DNA of 64,000 nucleotides from Maratus speciosus (taxonomy: Eukaryota > Arthropoda > Arachnida > Araneae > Salticidae): positions 325,271,283 through 325,335,282 of the forward strand of contig OZ010791.1 in assembly GCA_963932465.1 (NCBI GenBank), in the 5' to 3' direction. The notes beneath the pieces are model-generated. The model ran no database searches. It was not told the origin of the DNA and saw only the letters and a list, made by a program, of their open reading frames with translations. The translations under genes were made by a program, and so were the position numbers. How positions within the stretch are numbered: position 1 is the first letter of the stretch; every line of letters begins with the position of its first letter. Positions 45,968 to 59,468 of the stretch are shown here, piece by piece.

Positions 45968-48671
45968 TATAATTATTCTATAGAAATAAGTGCAATTTGC
46001 GTACCGTTACATAATTGTACACTATATTCCAAAAATGTACCATTCGATTTTAATTTAAGCCGTAGAAAATATTTCGAAATAGAGGTTATTGTATTTCATT
46101 CAAAGTAATAAATTTTAAGTAAATTAAGGCTAATAAGACAATGAAAATTAAAATAGCCACTTGTTTTACATGCCTACTCAACATTCAGAAGATTATGCTG
46201 TTTCTGCCAAAAAAATAATTTAATAAAAATAAATTGAAAGACTATCCACTTTTAATTACACTCAGTAATTTACTCAAATTTACATTTTACAAATACACAA
46301 TATTCAATAGAAAGAAATTTCCGTACGATATTCAAAGACTTGAGTCGATTAAAAAAATTATCGTTAAAAATTTAATTATTATTAAAATATTTAAATATTT
46401 AATTTTTATTAAAATATTTATTAAAAATATAAAAAATATTGCTATAAATGGCTATTTATTTTATTGCTCTTAAAAAGGAGTATCCAATAAACTATTCAAT
46501 CTGAACGTGGGCAGTGGAATTTTTCACCATTAAAATAGTGTGTCATTTTACCTTTTTTTCTTAACTAAAACAAGTTATTTAATTATTTGTTCATTTCGAT
46601 AGGCTAAGCTAACACTATTAATAAGTAATTAAGTGTTACATTAACTAAAATTTTATAAAACAGACAATATACAGTATCCCTTCGGAATTAAAAAAAAAAA
46701 AATCTATTTTTTATTAGAAATACTTTTAAAACGATCGTTATATTTTGTGCTCAATTTATGTAAAAAGTAAAAAAGAATAACAAATAGTAGAGATATTTCA
46801 CCGATCTGTTTAAAAGTTTTAAAATTTAAGTAATGTCGTCATATATCGTAGTGTTTTTTATACCTTTATTTTTATAAAAAAAAGTAATACTTTTCCATTG
46901 TTTTTTAAAAGTATTTGTAAGGGTTTTTTTTTTCGGAAAAAAATTAGGAGCCGAAATCTATTTAATTTTTCGTTTTATTATTATAGCATTTCTCTACAAA
47001 TATTTTATGTTAAATCTAACATGTGTTACATTGAATGCATTCACACTTAGAATGATGAAAAAATAAAAAAAACTTTGAAATGTTTTTCTCTATCTTTTTC
47101 ACTGTAATTTGTTTTTAAGAATTATTCATTCAACAGGAAAGAAAAAAGTTGGATATTGCACTATTTTAAAAATTCGCTACGATTTTTATGACAAAAGTAA
47201 GACATTGTAGGGAAAAACGGGGTATTCACTGAATAAAATATAAAGTTCAAGAAAATAAAAATAAAGAAGGTATTGTTTTTCAGCCAGCAAAAATTTCTAC
47301 TTATTTGAAAACTTCAAAGAGCATCCGAACATCCATTAACTTTGCGCCGAATACGCTACAATAAAAAAAAAAGTCCATCATCAAAAGAGAAAGATGTAGT
47401 TCATCTTCTCAAATACAGTAATGAAGAAAAAAAGGACAATCACTTAAATATGTTTTCTGAGATATTTTGTAAAAGTAATGGCTTTTGAAAAATATCTGCT
47501 TGTAAACAGATTTTAATATTTATGTATAGCTAAAACGTACATTATTATATTATAACTGTCTATATTACTCTTTTAAATTATCCTTCAGTGGTTTTGAAAG
47601 AGGGATTAATTTAAGTGTAATTACCGAATTTAAACAAATTAACAAATTAAAGAAAAATGTGGATCATAATTTCTGTAATTCCTGCAAAATAACCATTTCT
47701 TAATAAAAAAAGCAAAATTCAAACAAACCAGACATGTGATTATAATAAGTTCATCATGCAGAAAATACCTTCATCCTGAAAACAACTTAATATCCTAAAA
47801 AATATATTTATATAATATTTTGCTGCTTAACTCACAAAAGATGCGTTACTTCTACGTTTTCAAACTCGTACAGCACTTTATTACACTATTCTATTTAACG
47901 TAACTTGGTTCATGAATGTAAAGATGTTTTTTTTTTTTTCACTGCCTTCCAGATATGCTTGAATTCTAAAAATTGTGTAAACAAATGTGTTTATGATATC
48001 AATACAACGTATTTAATTTTCAAAACTTAATTTTAAAGTAACCAATTAATTTTAAGGCGCTTTTGCACTAGCAGGGAGCTGGTGATAAGCTGCTAAATAT
48101 ACTTTATTGTTATAATTTATACAAGTTAGAACAACAATGGAATTTATTATGCATCGAGCCCCGTTAACTAAAACATCTCAATTGCCTGCAACAATTCAGA
48201 AATAAAATATTTTAACAATTATACAATAGAAAATAAAATATAAGTTATAAAAAATGATATTTTTTAATATAAAAATAAATTTTTATTTTTATTTTTCAAC
48301 TTCCTATAGTTTTTTATAATATACAGATAATGCCATTTCTATAACACGAAACCATTTCTTTTTTTTCCTTAAAAAATCACTTGGCACTATTTTGGAACAG
48401 ACTTATTTCGACTTATTTTGCATTCAGGAATGGAGAAGGATGCCGAATTCAACAAGTTTTGACGAAACAAAATAAAATAGACTTCAACGAATTATTTCTT
48501 ATTTTCATATTCCAGGTCCATATTACCATCATTCATTACGCCCATATATTTATCTTTGGTTGAGATTGTTGTCTAAATTTGGATATCCTTACAAGACTGA
48601 TTTATTATACAACAAAATTTTCTTCACTTGTAACTCCTGACAAAGTATCGAATGGCAAATATGATATTTAA
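45968..48671. other. AT-rich stretch, nothing recognised
   Basis: No gene, RNA or repeat terminus is recognised. Very AT-rich throughout. Confidence 0.5.
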
Positions 48672-49105
48672 CCTGCATTCGCTTTATAGCCAAATAACGC
48701 TTCATATGGACTGCAATCTATTCCAGAGAGATGTACTCCATTTTATATAAATTGAGTATTTTTTCCCCTTTACTTAACCATTTTGCTCTATTGTTAGTTT
48801 CAAGCCAGTTGGATAACATCTTTTCACTACCTGGGTTTAAACTTTCAATTGAGCCTTGTGATTGACTGTGTCTTGATTTTCCATGAAACACTTTGAGGCA
48901 ATTCCACAATCCACAAGTTTCTTCAATAATTTTATTAGCAAATCCTCGGTTATTGTCTCTTTGCAAGATGCACTGGGCTTCAAATATTGTCAACTCATCC
49001 ATTAGGTGATAAGCAACTTCATCTAACCGTTTTGTTTTTAAAGATCTTAATTGAACAAATTTTAAACGCACATCACAAATAACATCAAGTTTACACTACT
49101 TGGCA
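48672..49105 (-). pseudogene. Integrase-core fragment (Ginger/KRBA2-like)
   Basis: The minus-strand frame 49071-48718 reads LKFVQLRSLKTKRLDEVAYHL, LQRDNNRGFANKIIEETCGLW and KVFHGKSRHSQSQGSIE. This matches the rve integrase core of the transposon-derived proteins annotated as KRAB-A domain-containing 2-like, in which a DNGREFAN-type motif carries the second catalytic aspartate and HGKPRHSQSQGSVERAN the glutamate. Here those motifs read QRDNNRGF and SIESLN, so they are degraded. After the stop at 48718 the frame shifts by one and continues GIDCSPYEALFGYKANAG, as expected next in the family. The first part of the core is truncated by a deletion near 49075. Dead fragment. Confidence 0.75.
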
Positions 49106-49490
49106 CGCAAAACAATTGAAACTTTCCAAAAATAAATATTAGTGAGCTTAAAAAAGGTTGCATCTAAAATAAACAATCAACTGATATCGTCAAGTTGTTG
49201 CCAACAAACAAAAACAACTTGAGCGTTCACAAAAGCTGTTATAAGATTGCACAATAGTGGGGCACTGACACGGAATAAATATACTCATACGCAATGAAAA
49301 TCACAAGCTAAACGATTTGAAAGTCACTACGGTGACCGAACTAGATCGGTAATTATCAATATAACCGGTTAATTTGATAAATTTTCAGAAATTAATGAAT
49401 ATTAACCGGTTTATTTAAATATTATTTGGTAATTATTAATAATGACTTATTAATAAAATTGTCGGTAACACACACACACACAAACACATA
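49106..49490. other. AT-rich flank with CA repeat
   Basis: Contains AACCGGTTAATTTGATAAATT-type sequence (49360-49440), similar to 61370-61470, and a short CA run at 49469-49480. No gene. Confidence 0.45.
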
Positions 49491-49492
49491 TA

Positions 49493-49945
49493 CCGGGTGT
49501 CCTAAAAAGGACTGACTGATTTTAAATTTCAATAACTTGTAAGCGGTGACAGATATTTTAAAAAAACTTGCAGGAGGGTTATGCATAAGGTCAATTATTT
49601 TTTTTAAGTGATTTTCGATTTTAGTTCGAATTACAAACAATAGATGGCTCTGCAATCAATAGACGCTAAATTCAGGCTCGATTTTTGGTACTTCGTGGCC
49701 CGCTCAATACATTTCCATCTCCTTTTTCTGCATGGAACAAGAGAAAGGACCAAAAATCGAGCCTGTATTTAGTGACTCTTGCTTACAGCGCCATCTATTG
49801 TTTGTAATTCGAACTAAAATCAAAAATCACTGTAATAAAACTTTTGACCTTATGCATAACCCTCCTGCAAGAAATATTTAAATATCTGTCACCGTTTGAA
49901 AGTTATTGAATTTTAAAATCAGTCAGTCCTTTTTAGGACACCCGG
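49493..49945. mobile_element. 453-bp long-TIR MITE, CCGGGTGTCC termini
   Basis: Ends CCGGGTGTCCTAAAAAGGAC and its complement GTCCTTTTTAGGACACCCGG are perfect for over 25 bp; arms extend about 190 bp, including GGAGGGTTATGCATAAGGTC and CAAACAATAGATGGC. TA flanks both sides (49491-49492, 49946-49947). No coding. CCGGGTGTCC ends are frequent among arthropod Tc1/mariner-type elements. Confidence 0.85.
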
Positions 49946-49947
49946 TA

Positions 49948-51361
49948 TATATATGTATATGAAACGTTGTATAATATTCTTATCAAACTAGCGAAATATT
50001 GTAGTTGGATGCATTAAATTCGTTGAACACTGGCAGCTGGTGACAGGTTATTTTAATTTTACAGTCGGCAAATCCAATCAACTACATGAATTTATTGGTA
50101 ATATTTGTGATCAGCTAAGTCCAATCGAAACACAAATATTCGTTCAGCAGTTATATTATATTCCGATGTTCAGGGCATACGGGTAGCAAGGCAATGGATT
50201 TTAGCAATCCGGTAGTTTCTCCAGAAAAACAGAGTCAAGCGTCATTCTAAAACGTTAGCAAAACACGAAAGCGTAAACAATTCCCACTTTATGAGAACAT
50301 TCGTAGAACCCTCAGGTTAGAGCATGAATCGCTAAAGATCTTAAACTCTAAAAGATCTTAAACAGAAAATTTAGATATTCTACTAGACTGATAGACACCT
50401 GGTAACATAGTTGGAAGCACTAGAAAAACACAGAAAATATGGGCATCGAGGTCACGGCAACTGGGTTTTGTTAGCACTGGCGAAGGGAGACAAATTTCGA
50501 CATAATACAGAAACGAACCAATCGGTGAAAGGTGCACTTACAGCAAAAGGATCTAAACTAATAGAGAGAGAGAGGGCGTGGTTTAGGAGAGTGAATCCCA
50601 TTATTGGTAATGTAAGAATTTTGAAAATAAATTCGTGGTATTAAGATTAATAATAAAGATAGCAAAATAGCTTTTAAAACCATTCGAATATATAAACTAG
50701 CTTCTCTCAGAATATTATAGCTTGGGTAGCCGATAAAAATTAATGAAGGGATTAAAAGTTTTAAATTTCAAATAAGATAATTATTAATAATTGCGTTTTA
50801 AATTTAAAATAAATTAGCTAGGAATAAATAATAGATATTATTAAGAAATAAGGAAATAATGAATATGACGGAAACTTAGAATAATTTAAATGAATATTGC
50901 AAAGTAAAATTTTTATATAACGTATATATGTATATATGTATATATACATAGTGTTCCAACAATCATGCGACAAACTTGAAGGGGGTGGTGCAATGACTAA
51001 AACAAACATGATTTGTATAGGAATGTTTGGTAGGAAGTGACGCGTTTAGGTGCGATCACAAAAAATAAAATGTGAAAAGAAAAGCATTGTTTATTTACAA
51101 CTTCAGTACAATGAGTACAATCATGGAGCTAAAATTATCAGTGTAATAAGTTTGAAATACTTAAAATACAGTATTTTTATTAATGAATCAGCAGTAGTGT
51201 TGTCCTCTGCCATTAAATAATACATTTAATGATAACTTTTATTTTTAGGAAAAACATGGGGGGGGATAAAAATTAATTAAAAAATTAATAATAATAACTA
51301 ATAGTGGATTAACCTTTAAATCAGTAACTTTATTAAATTCATTTAAATGATGAATTAAATA

Positions 51362-51400
<39 letters not shown>

Positions 51401-54400
51401 CTATTTGTAAAATTAAATAAGTAAATAAGTAAAAGTATGATGTGGGTGATTCATTAAATAATAATTCAGTTTGAATAAATGTACACTATTATTGTAGATT
51501 AATAAATTCAAATCTATGTCACAACAGTGCTTCCAGAAATGTAATCACTTAAATAAATAAAATAAAGTAAATTATGTTGATGATTGAATCTGAATTAATA
51601 ATTTAAAATGTTGAAAATAATAAATAACAATTAAATTGTCCTCAAACTTGCATAAAATTTAAAATGCATAATTATAGGGGAGGAGATAGAATAATGAATA
51701 AAACATATAATTATTAGACACAGTTTTTGTACTATTGTAATTGAATTGGTATATTTATATGATAGTGTCCTCATTGGGCTAAAAATTGAAACAAAAATTA
51801 TTAACAGTAACCAATATTATTTTATAAAAATTAAATTGATAGAACTATTCATGTAGGCAATAAAGTATGCTGAAATAACAACCATATTAAACTACGTAAT
51901 AATGCGCAGTGATTATTATAGAAATGTCCCATCTTTTTTTTAAAATAAATTAGCCATTGCACATACATTTTCCAATATATATATGTATGTATAATATTAT
52001 ACATAAAAATTATCTTATATATATATGTATATATTTAAATTTAAGCAGTTGTTTCTAAAGTGTATTTATTTCTCGTTATTTGTCTAAGAAAACAAGAATT
52101 GTAACTTTATTTTAATGAAACGAGAATGCGGGAGGTAGGTTTCTCTTAAACTTTAGAGCAAGATAAATCTCTTTTCTATTGTTTCTAAAATCCTTTGTTC
52201 CTTTCCTATTCTTTGGGAAAGATATCATGTCTACTTTACAGTCATTAAGAGGTAATTACTTCGCCATTTAATCTTAATATTCTTTCTTCCTTTAAATGAA
52301 AAACAATGCACTTAGAAGATATTTGTCTGTTTTATTTGAGTGATTTTACATTTCGTTTTTCTCAACATTAGTCGTCCAAGAAAGACTATTTTATTTCAAT
52401 GTTTGTGACATTAGTCAGTAACATTGTTAGAATATAAAGTCACAATACATATAATATTTGTATTTGCTTATGTATTTATGGCATTTTCTTGCAATTATTT
52501 TCATGTTATTATTATTTATATAAACGACCTTCAACAAAGTCTGATTATATGGAATATAAACTGTATACTGATAATGAATATAGTACTATATAATTAACAT
52601 TAAATTGCTTTTAGTGGTCTGACCGGCAGTTGCTTTTTTTCGATTTCCACCGAATGGGTCATTTGGTTTTTATACGAATTCTGGTAATTATTTCGGGAGA
52701 TTTCAGAATTAATTTTAAGAAACCTGTTCATAATTATTAATAAAGAGGCAGAATTCTATCAGTTAATTGAACCTATTATTCGAATTTGATTAAGCTATCT
52801 CTCACAGCCCTCACAGCAGCTATGTGACTATTTCTGTGACACTAGTTAAAGGATGAAGTCCAATAATTAAAAAAAACATTATATTTTGAAAATCTACAGT
52901 GAAAACATGTTTCTACGTATGTGCATTTAGAAATGCCGTCAAAAATATATAATTATAATTAAAAAAATGGGATATGTTTTAATTTCCTCCACGTATTAAC
53001 AACTTACAATAAAGTTGTAGAAGGAGCAGATCTATTGTAGAAGGGTGTTCCACTACTTTATCTGAAAATCATTTAAGACCGCACGATCCTAAAGGTAAAA
53101 TCTTCCTTGTTTAAATAAAAAGTTTTCAAATTAATTAAGTCAAATTTTTCTAGTCTTAGCCTCGTAGCCTTAAATAAAAACTGAGACAATTATTTATTTT
53201 ATAATCCTCGAGTCTTCACGATTATAGTTGCTTGGCTACTTTACAGATCTTTCAATACAGATACAGACTTAAACGTAGGATTATTAGCTTACGCAATTTT
53301 AGAGTTCAACTAGCTGCCATTTCCTGCTTTTATGGCAAAATGCTCATTTTGAACAATGAACTTTTTGGAAAGCATCTTTAACGCATTGGAAACTGTGCTT
53401 GAACAAAAAGAAATTGCAAAATCTCATTCCTCAAACCCCAATAACTTCTCCTATCCAAATCGAAGCAGTTATGTTATTTATAACTCACTGAACCGAGTAT
53501 TTTCAGCCAGCTGAAAGATGAACTGTACAGTAAGCCCTGAAGAAAAAGAAAACTTTCCCAGTTTCTTCAAATTCTGCTGCAAATTGCAATGTCAAATATT
53601 CTTTGACATAATTGAAACACTCAGAAATGTACAAAACATAATATTTTAAAACCAAAAACTAGAATATAACCACTGGGTGTACCGATTAATTTTTAAACAA
53701 ATCCAACACATTCATCATTCTTATTTATAAAGTGCGATTTTTATTCATACCTACATTATTAAGATCAGAATTCAGATATGCCGTTCATGTGTTTATTTTT
53801 CCATTTATATATATTGATAAATCCAATTTTGATATTGGAAACTTAATAAAAACCATTAATAGAATATATATCACATTAAAATATGAAAAATCGTAACCAT
53901 GAATAAATAACAACTTAGAAAACCAACCCCCACATGTCAAGACCAAATGGATGGAAAACACATAACAAATTGGATACTAATTGATTAAATAGTTAATAGT
54001 CTGTACTGCAAAATTATCTGCGTCTGATATCTATCAATATATAATTTGTATTGAATAAATTGTCTATCTTATTTCCATATCTTTTATTTTTGATGAAGTC
54101 TCGAGTTAATTTGTTTAAAAACTGTACAGTGTAAATATGTTTTTTTTTTTTTTTAGCATTACTGTAAAAATTAAAAAAAAATCATCAACCATTTCATCGA
54201 TATTTGAACTTGGTTTAAAAATGTGGTTTAAATACTTTAAGTATATATTTCTGAATATAGAAAAATGCACGTTGCTATTAAAATTTCACATTTTTATTGT
54301 TTCGAAATCAAAATACCTCCTCTTATGTTATACTCTTATAACTAAGGCTCTATTTTTAATTTCTAGATTAACATCTAAATAAGTGACAGTTCTGGGATTC

Positions 54401-54824
54401 TCAGATGCAATTTTTTAATTTAAAGTATCTGGAAAACATTTAAAATCATAAATTTGTTTATTTTCATTCAACTTGACCATAAAAATATGATATAAGTCTG
54501 GGGATATCGTTAAAAGTCTTTATTCAATAAAATGCATTCCTCCTATGTAAATATATATATATATCTGCTAGGATGAATAAATATAAATGTTTGTGCGTAT
54601 ACGAGTACATGGGTGTGCGTTTTATAAGATAGTATGTAACTGTACATTAAAAATATATTTATATTTAAAACGCTAAGCGTTTGTTTTCGACAGTCCGTGA
54701 GCAGAAAATACTGCATCAAATTACACCAATCTTTTTTTAAATGAAAGAAATTTGGCAACAGATTTGTTATCGTACATTCGTTCGTTCAAATATTTTATTA
54801 ATTAACCACAATTTTAAATTAAAA
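49948..54824. other. 4.9-kb AT-rich stretch, no recognised gene
   Basis: TA-rich microsatellites near 50930 and 51360-51392. Near 50951 GTTCCAACAATCATGCGACA is of a type common in arthropod repeats. The part 53,000-53,600 is somewhat less AT-rich but has no convincing frame. The frame 50411-50644 resembles nothing I know. Confidence 0.45.
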
Positions 54825-54825
54825 A

Positions 54826-54900
54826 TTGCGCATGCGTAGTATATAAGTATTCCTTTGGACGGACGCGATGCACATGCGCAAAAATCCTCGCTCAGTTGAA
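54826..54900 (+). promoter_or_regulatory. Candidate core promoter
   Basis: GCGCATGCG (54828-54836) and CACATGCGCA (54871-54880) are NRF1-like sites. TATATAAG lies at 54840 and TCAGTT, an arthropod initiator match, at 54892-54897. The TATA-to-initiator distance (about 54) is longer than the usual 30, so they may not act together. The patch is distinctly CpG-rich. It precedes the candidate exon at 55007. Confidence 0.35.
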
Positions 54901-55006
54901 CTATCACATCACTGGTCGAAGTTGGTTTAAGTTCGTCTGCTATTCGATCTTACTGTAAACAAGCTTTTCTTTCTTTCACAAAGTTAATATTATTTGTCTC
55001 TTTCAG

Positions 55007-55229
55007 AATTATTAACATTTAAAAAAATTATTGTATCTATATTAAGAGCTAGATACAGATTATTTCGGGGGAGTCATATTGTTTTGCCTATGTTACACAC
55101 AGAAGATAAATACTATGATTTGAGGCGAAAAGTTATTTCTGGTGATCCGTGTTATAAATTTCCAATAGTTAAACACGAAGATTGGGAAAGTAGAATATTA
55201 AGTTGTAGCTACTTCTTTTTAAAAATAAG
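55007..55229 (+). CDS. Candidate exon downstream of the promoter-like patch
   Basis: TATTTGTCTCTTTCAG is a good splice acceptor; the following frame is open for about 75 codons, then AATAAG is followed by GTATCA, a moderate donor. The frame reads through RARYRLFRGSHIVLPMLHTE, DKYYDLRRKVISGDP and KHEDWESRI. An internal Met (55089) could be a start. The DLRRKVISGDP...DWESRI layout faintly recalls the N-terminal helices of acyl-CoA oxidases, but this is a weak impression and I assign no function. No further exons of such a gene are recognised downstream. Confidence 0.35.
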
Positions 55230-55363
55230 GTATCATAAATATTAAAACGCAAAACTATTTCTGTAAGATCAGAACTCAAATTCGAGACATGTATTCCAGA
55301 CATTCGTATGCGTCAACTGCTTTTCGAACCTCTTCAATTTAGATAGAAGTAAAACGAGTTCCA

Positions 55364-55441
55364 GCTAGGGTAGCGGGTAAACGCAGCACTTTAAGGCTCT
55401 GACTGTTTTTTAGAGAACGTAGGTTCGAACGCAAGCATGGC
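55364..55441 (+). repeat. tRNA-like remnant with B box
   Basis: CTAGGGTAGCGGGTAAACGC resembles an A box and GGTTCGAAC at 55422-55430 a B box, 40-50 bases apart. T-stem pairing is poor, so it is not a functional tRNA. Probably the head of a decayed tRNA-derived SINE, similar in style to the tRNA-like unit at 56436. Confidence 0.35.
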
Positions 55442-56351
55442 AAAATGTGTGATATTTGTGTCGATTATTCATTTCAATAACAATATATTTTATTAGGAAG
55501 AGAAGTTACAGGATTTTTCTTTTACTATTATTATTGTCTGAATACTTTATAATTAAATAAAATTTAACACTGAATACTATTTTGAAAAAAATAATGATTT
55601 TATATTGAAAATATTTAAGCTAAAATATTTTACAGGTAATTAGCAATTAATATATTGAGCTGATCTAAAATTTTTGTTATATTTTGTGACCATCATCAAG
55701 AATATATATGTGTGTGTGTGTCAGAAAGAAAAGTTTGTCATTCATTTGTGTAAAAAATAAAACGGAAAGAAAGAAATATTCTTATAAGAGCTATAAAAGA
55801 AATTACCATGATATCCAGGTTTAATATTTAAAAAATGTATAAAAATATAAAATAAAATTCAAGTAATAAAAAATATATATTATAAATCGTTAGCTGCATC
55901 AAGTATCAAATTTAGGTTTTTAGAGAATGGGACAGATAAACATAAAATTAATTGCAGCTTTTAATAGTCGTGTAGTTTTAATAAATAAATAAATAAATGC
56001 AAATGTATATTGTTATTTTTAAAAAATGAAGTCGTAGTAAGTAAAAGTAAATTCTCTACCCGTTGTTTTTAAGTAAATTTCTAATAAAAAGTAAGCATAA
56101 TTAGCTGTCAATTATAAACTTAAAATTCTTTCACTTCATTGAGTAGGATAGATTGGCAGCACAATCTATCACCTTAAAGAAATAAGAATAAACTATGCAA
56201 TATATAGAAATTCGTCATTCAACAATTAATTTAAAAGCAACTAATTAAAAATTCAAGAATTTTTCGAATGAAACATTCAAGTTATTTACTGTCAAATCTT
56301 GACGGCCACTAACTAGTTTATATTAAAGCACATAAATAAAAGTCTGAATTC
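55442..56351. other. AT-rich stretch, nothing recognised
   Basis: A TG run at about 55707-55720 and AAAT repeats near 55980. No gene. Confidence 0.5.
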
Positions 56352-56690
56352 TATTTTTAATTATTTAAGGTACACATGTATTAAGATAGACTATAAATAC
56401 AATTGAATACAATAATCCCAACTGGAGTTAAAAATAGCCGGGCCAGGACTCGAACCTGGATTGACAACGTAACGTGCTGTTGCGCTACCGCTAAGCTACC
56501 CTTCCCGATGCCCTAGCCTGGCAGTTTCACACTAATAAACCAAGATGGGGAACGTCACCGTCCATCTATCATATAGCACTGGATGACGCGACAACGATGA
56601 ATAAATTTTTCACTCCATTTGGGTTTATTGTATTTAATTGTATTTATATATGTGTCTTAATATATGTGTACCTTAAATCATTAAAAATAT
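56352..56690 (-). mobile_element. 339-bp inverted-repeat element enclosing a tRNA-like unit
   Basis: Left arm 56352-56435 and right arm 56603-56690 are about 90 percent complementary over some 85 bp (landmarks TTTAAGGTACACATRTATTAAG and TATAAATACAATT). Between them lies a 70-nt tRNA-like sequence on the minus strand and about 95 bp of GC-richer DNA. No transposase. It may be a MITE that captured a tRNA-like sequence, or two inverted SINE-like tails. Confidence 0.65.
56436..56505 (-). tRNA. tRNA-like sequence (probable tRNA pseudogene or SINE head)
   Basis: On the minus strand: A box TAGCTTAGCGGTAG, perfect T-arm CCAGG-TTCGAGT-CCTGG with B box GGTTCGAGTCC, and a 5-bp anticodon stem ACAGC/GTTGT around loop ACGTTAC. 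That loop would give anticodon GTT (Asn), but position 33 is C instead of U, the acceptor stem pairs only about 5 of 7, and the D stem is imperfect. A run of five T follows the 3' end at once, a Pol III terminator. It could be transcribed by Pol III, but is unlikely to work as a tRNA. Confidence 0.5.
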
Positions 56691-59466
56691 TTATATTACA
56701 TTATTAAAATTTATAAAGGCTGTTATGAAAAAAGACTCAAAATGACATTCAAAATAATTTCTAAATATATATCAGACATAATTAAGTATTCAACAGATTA
56801 TGAGCACTGTTAATCTAAACATTTTTCATTCTCCTTGCAATTAGAATAATTATTTACTCAACAGATATTTTACGTTAACGATTTCTAAGATAATTATCTT
56901 ATCTTAATTACTGCGTTTGTATTTTTCAACTCATCTATGCCTTCAATATTCCCCAAGAAACTTAGTAATTGTGCTTGATGTTTGAATAGAATAAGGCGGA
57001 AAAAATTGGAAAAAAATAGCTTATCGTGACACATTTATTTATTCTATTCTATTTGAATAACAAAAGTAACTAAATATACAAAATTTAAATGGATATATTT
57101 TGCAAAATATCCACCTTAAAAAGATATGATTGAAAATTAAAGAAAAAAGTTTTGCTGAAATATTTGTTTTATGTTTTACATACAAATGAAATATTTGCTA
57201 TTATTGTTATTTTTACACATACATTGCCTATAATTAACATATAAAGTTAAAAAAATAAACTTCTGATAATTTAATAATCCTTGGATATTGCCGAAGAAAT
57301 GGTAAAATATGCTGGATTTAATTTTGTTTTGTATTTTGGCAGTTAGAAAAAGGTTAAAATGCTTTATGAATTCTTTTCCTGGAGTTAATTCGTTTAATTC
57401 AAATCCGCTTTTTACACTGGATTTTTTTCTTAAATGAGGAAGTTTTTTTTAAATATTTCCAAGTGCTTCCTTCTTACTTCTAAGCTAGAAAATTATGCAG
57501 AAATTTTCCGATGTTTAGTTTCTGTGTAGGTGTATTTTATTGGTAAATAATGAAACAAAGTTAGTTGCACAAATTAACATGAATAACGGATAACTTTCGA
57601 AAAGAGTTTCATAAGCATCATCAGTTTCGTTCGAAAACATATACACACCTCCACAATAATTATGCCGTACATACCACGGTTGATAATTATGATTTATTTA
57701 ATGACAGACAATTTGCAATGACATAAAGTAAAATGTTCTATATTTGTATACAGATATTGTTCTGGTAGACTTCTCCTCTGGCCTAGCACTAAGTATCTGA
57801 GTTACTACTGCTAGAGGACTGCTAAAACTAGTGAAAACTGATACATCCAGTTTTATTTTATAAATCTCTAAATACTGGCCTTTTCTTTGATGATTTTTTT
57901 TTTATATAAATTTTGAAATGCACAGTATATATATGCTTTTGTCATAATACGATACGTCTAACAAAAATGTAATAAATGGCAAAATATTTTTCAAATAACG
58001 TATTTGATACATGGTTAATAGAATAGTTCCAAATAGAAAAATCAAAACAATTGTTCCATGCTTCATGGTATAGTAACAGTATCGGTATCTGGATTTTTGT
58101 GTGTTATTTTAATCAATACCCTTGTAGATACTGTTTAAAACCTCTCAGTGGAAAACAAATACACTTTTTAAAATACAACACCGATAATAACAAAAGGCAG
58201 AAGAGTGGATTTAATAAAAAAATCCAATTTAAGGTAGTGCGCATGAAAACAAATTTTAACTCGGCGGTCGAGGTGCTCGGATAGTTTCTAAACTGCAGGA
58301 AGTCTAGTATGTAACACAAATTGTAATAATTTCTACAAATATTCCTCTCTGTGTATTTACTTGTAAAACTCAAAATGTAGAATTGAGTTGCATGAAATTA
58401 GAAGAAAGTATTCTGAATTGGTGAATTTTGCATAATCAAATATAAATAATTTTACAAATACTTTGCTTCAGAATATTTAAACAGCGTTATCGCATAAACG
58501 TCAACTACCGTTTTAAATGAAGGTACGTGCAGCTTTTTTAAGAATCAGTCAATATAAAAAACTGTTCTAATTTCTGCAACACCCACATTTCTACATTCTC
58601 TATTGCATTGGCGTTAATTAAGGTCATTTGTTGTTGCTCTAAAAGCGCAGCGCATATATGTAGAGTCATGGAAGATATATTGTATATTTTTCGCTGTTAA
58701 AAAAAACAAAACAAAAAACCACATACGCTTTTAAGATATTTATTATATTTAAGATGTTTTTCTTTTTAATTATTGTGGAATAATAAAGAACGTTGGAGGG
58801 AAGAAGCTTTGAAGATGTCAATAAAAGCATAAAAGAGACTACAACGTGCCAAATTGTTTTTATGGGATATCTAACTAAATTTATTGCTTTTCATATAGTG
58901 AGTTAAAGTTGTGCAAAGGTTGAAAAAATAATTGTAAAATATCTGTTAATGACGTAACATTTTCATGGGAACAATTAAACGGATTTCATTCAGTTTTGTT
59001 AACGTTGGCCAATAATAGAACTATAAATTAATCGTTCGGAAAAGAATTTAAAAATATATAAACTTTTTTGCGATTTCGAACATTTAAAAAATCATTTTTA
59101 AAAACAGCTATTTTCATATGCCTTTCTCTAGAAAAGGATTCCAATACTTTCTTTTAATCGCTTTGGCTAATGTTAAAGTTTAAATTGATCATTCATTAAA
59201 AAATAAATAGAAGCTCAATAAGAATACATTTTTTTTTTGTTAACTAGAAAAATTTTAACGAGTTTTAATATTAACAATTTTTATTTTACTAACAATATTT
59301 TTCATTAACGATATATTTATGGATTGCAATCTTTTAAAAATATTGAAAAAATATCTTGAAATCTCTCTAACAACTCCCGAGAAATCTCTATATGAATGTT
59401 AGCTGTTTTACATTATTTTTTTTTTTGCAACTCTTGTTGTCTTTTGAATTGTTTTACTTCCAATAA
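56691..59466. other. AT-rich stretch, nothing firmly recognised
   Basis: No supported gene. The 77-codon frame at 58051-58284 (+) and its minus-strand shadow resemble nothing I know. Confidence 0.45.
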
Positions 59467-59468
59467 TA

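Noticed and set aside
56436..56505. A functional tRNA-Asn gene
   Set aside because: C at position 33, weak acceptor and D stems, and enclosure in an inverted-repeat element argue for a tRNA-like relic.
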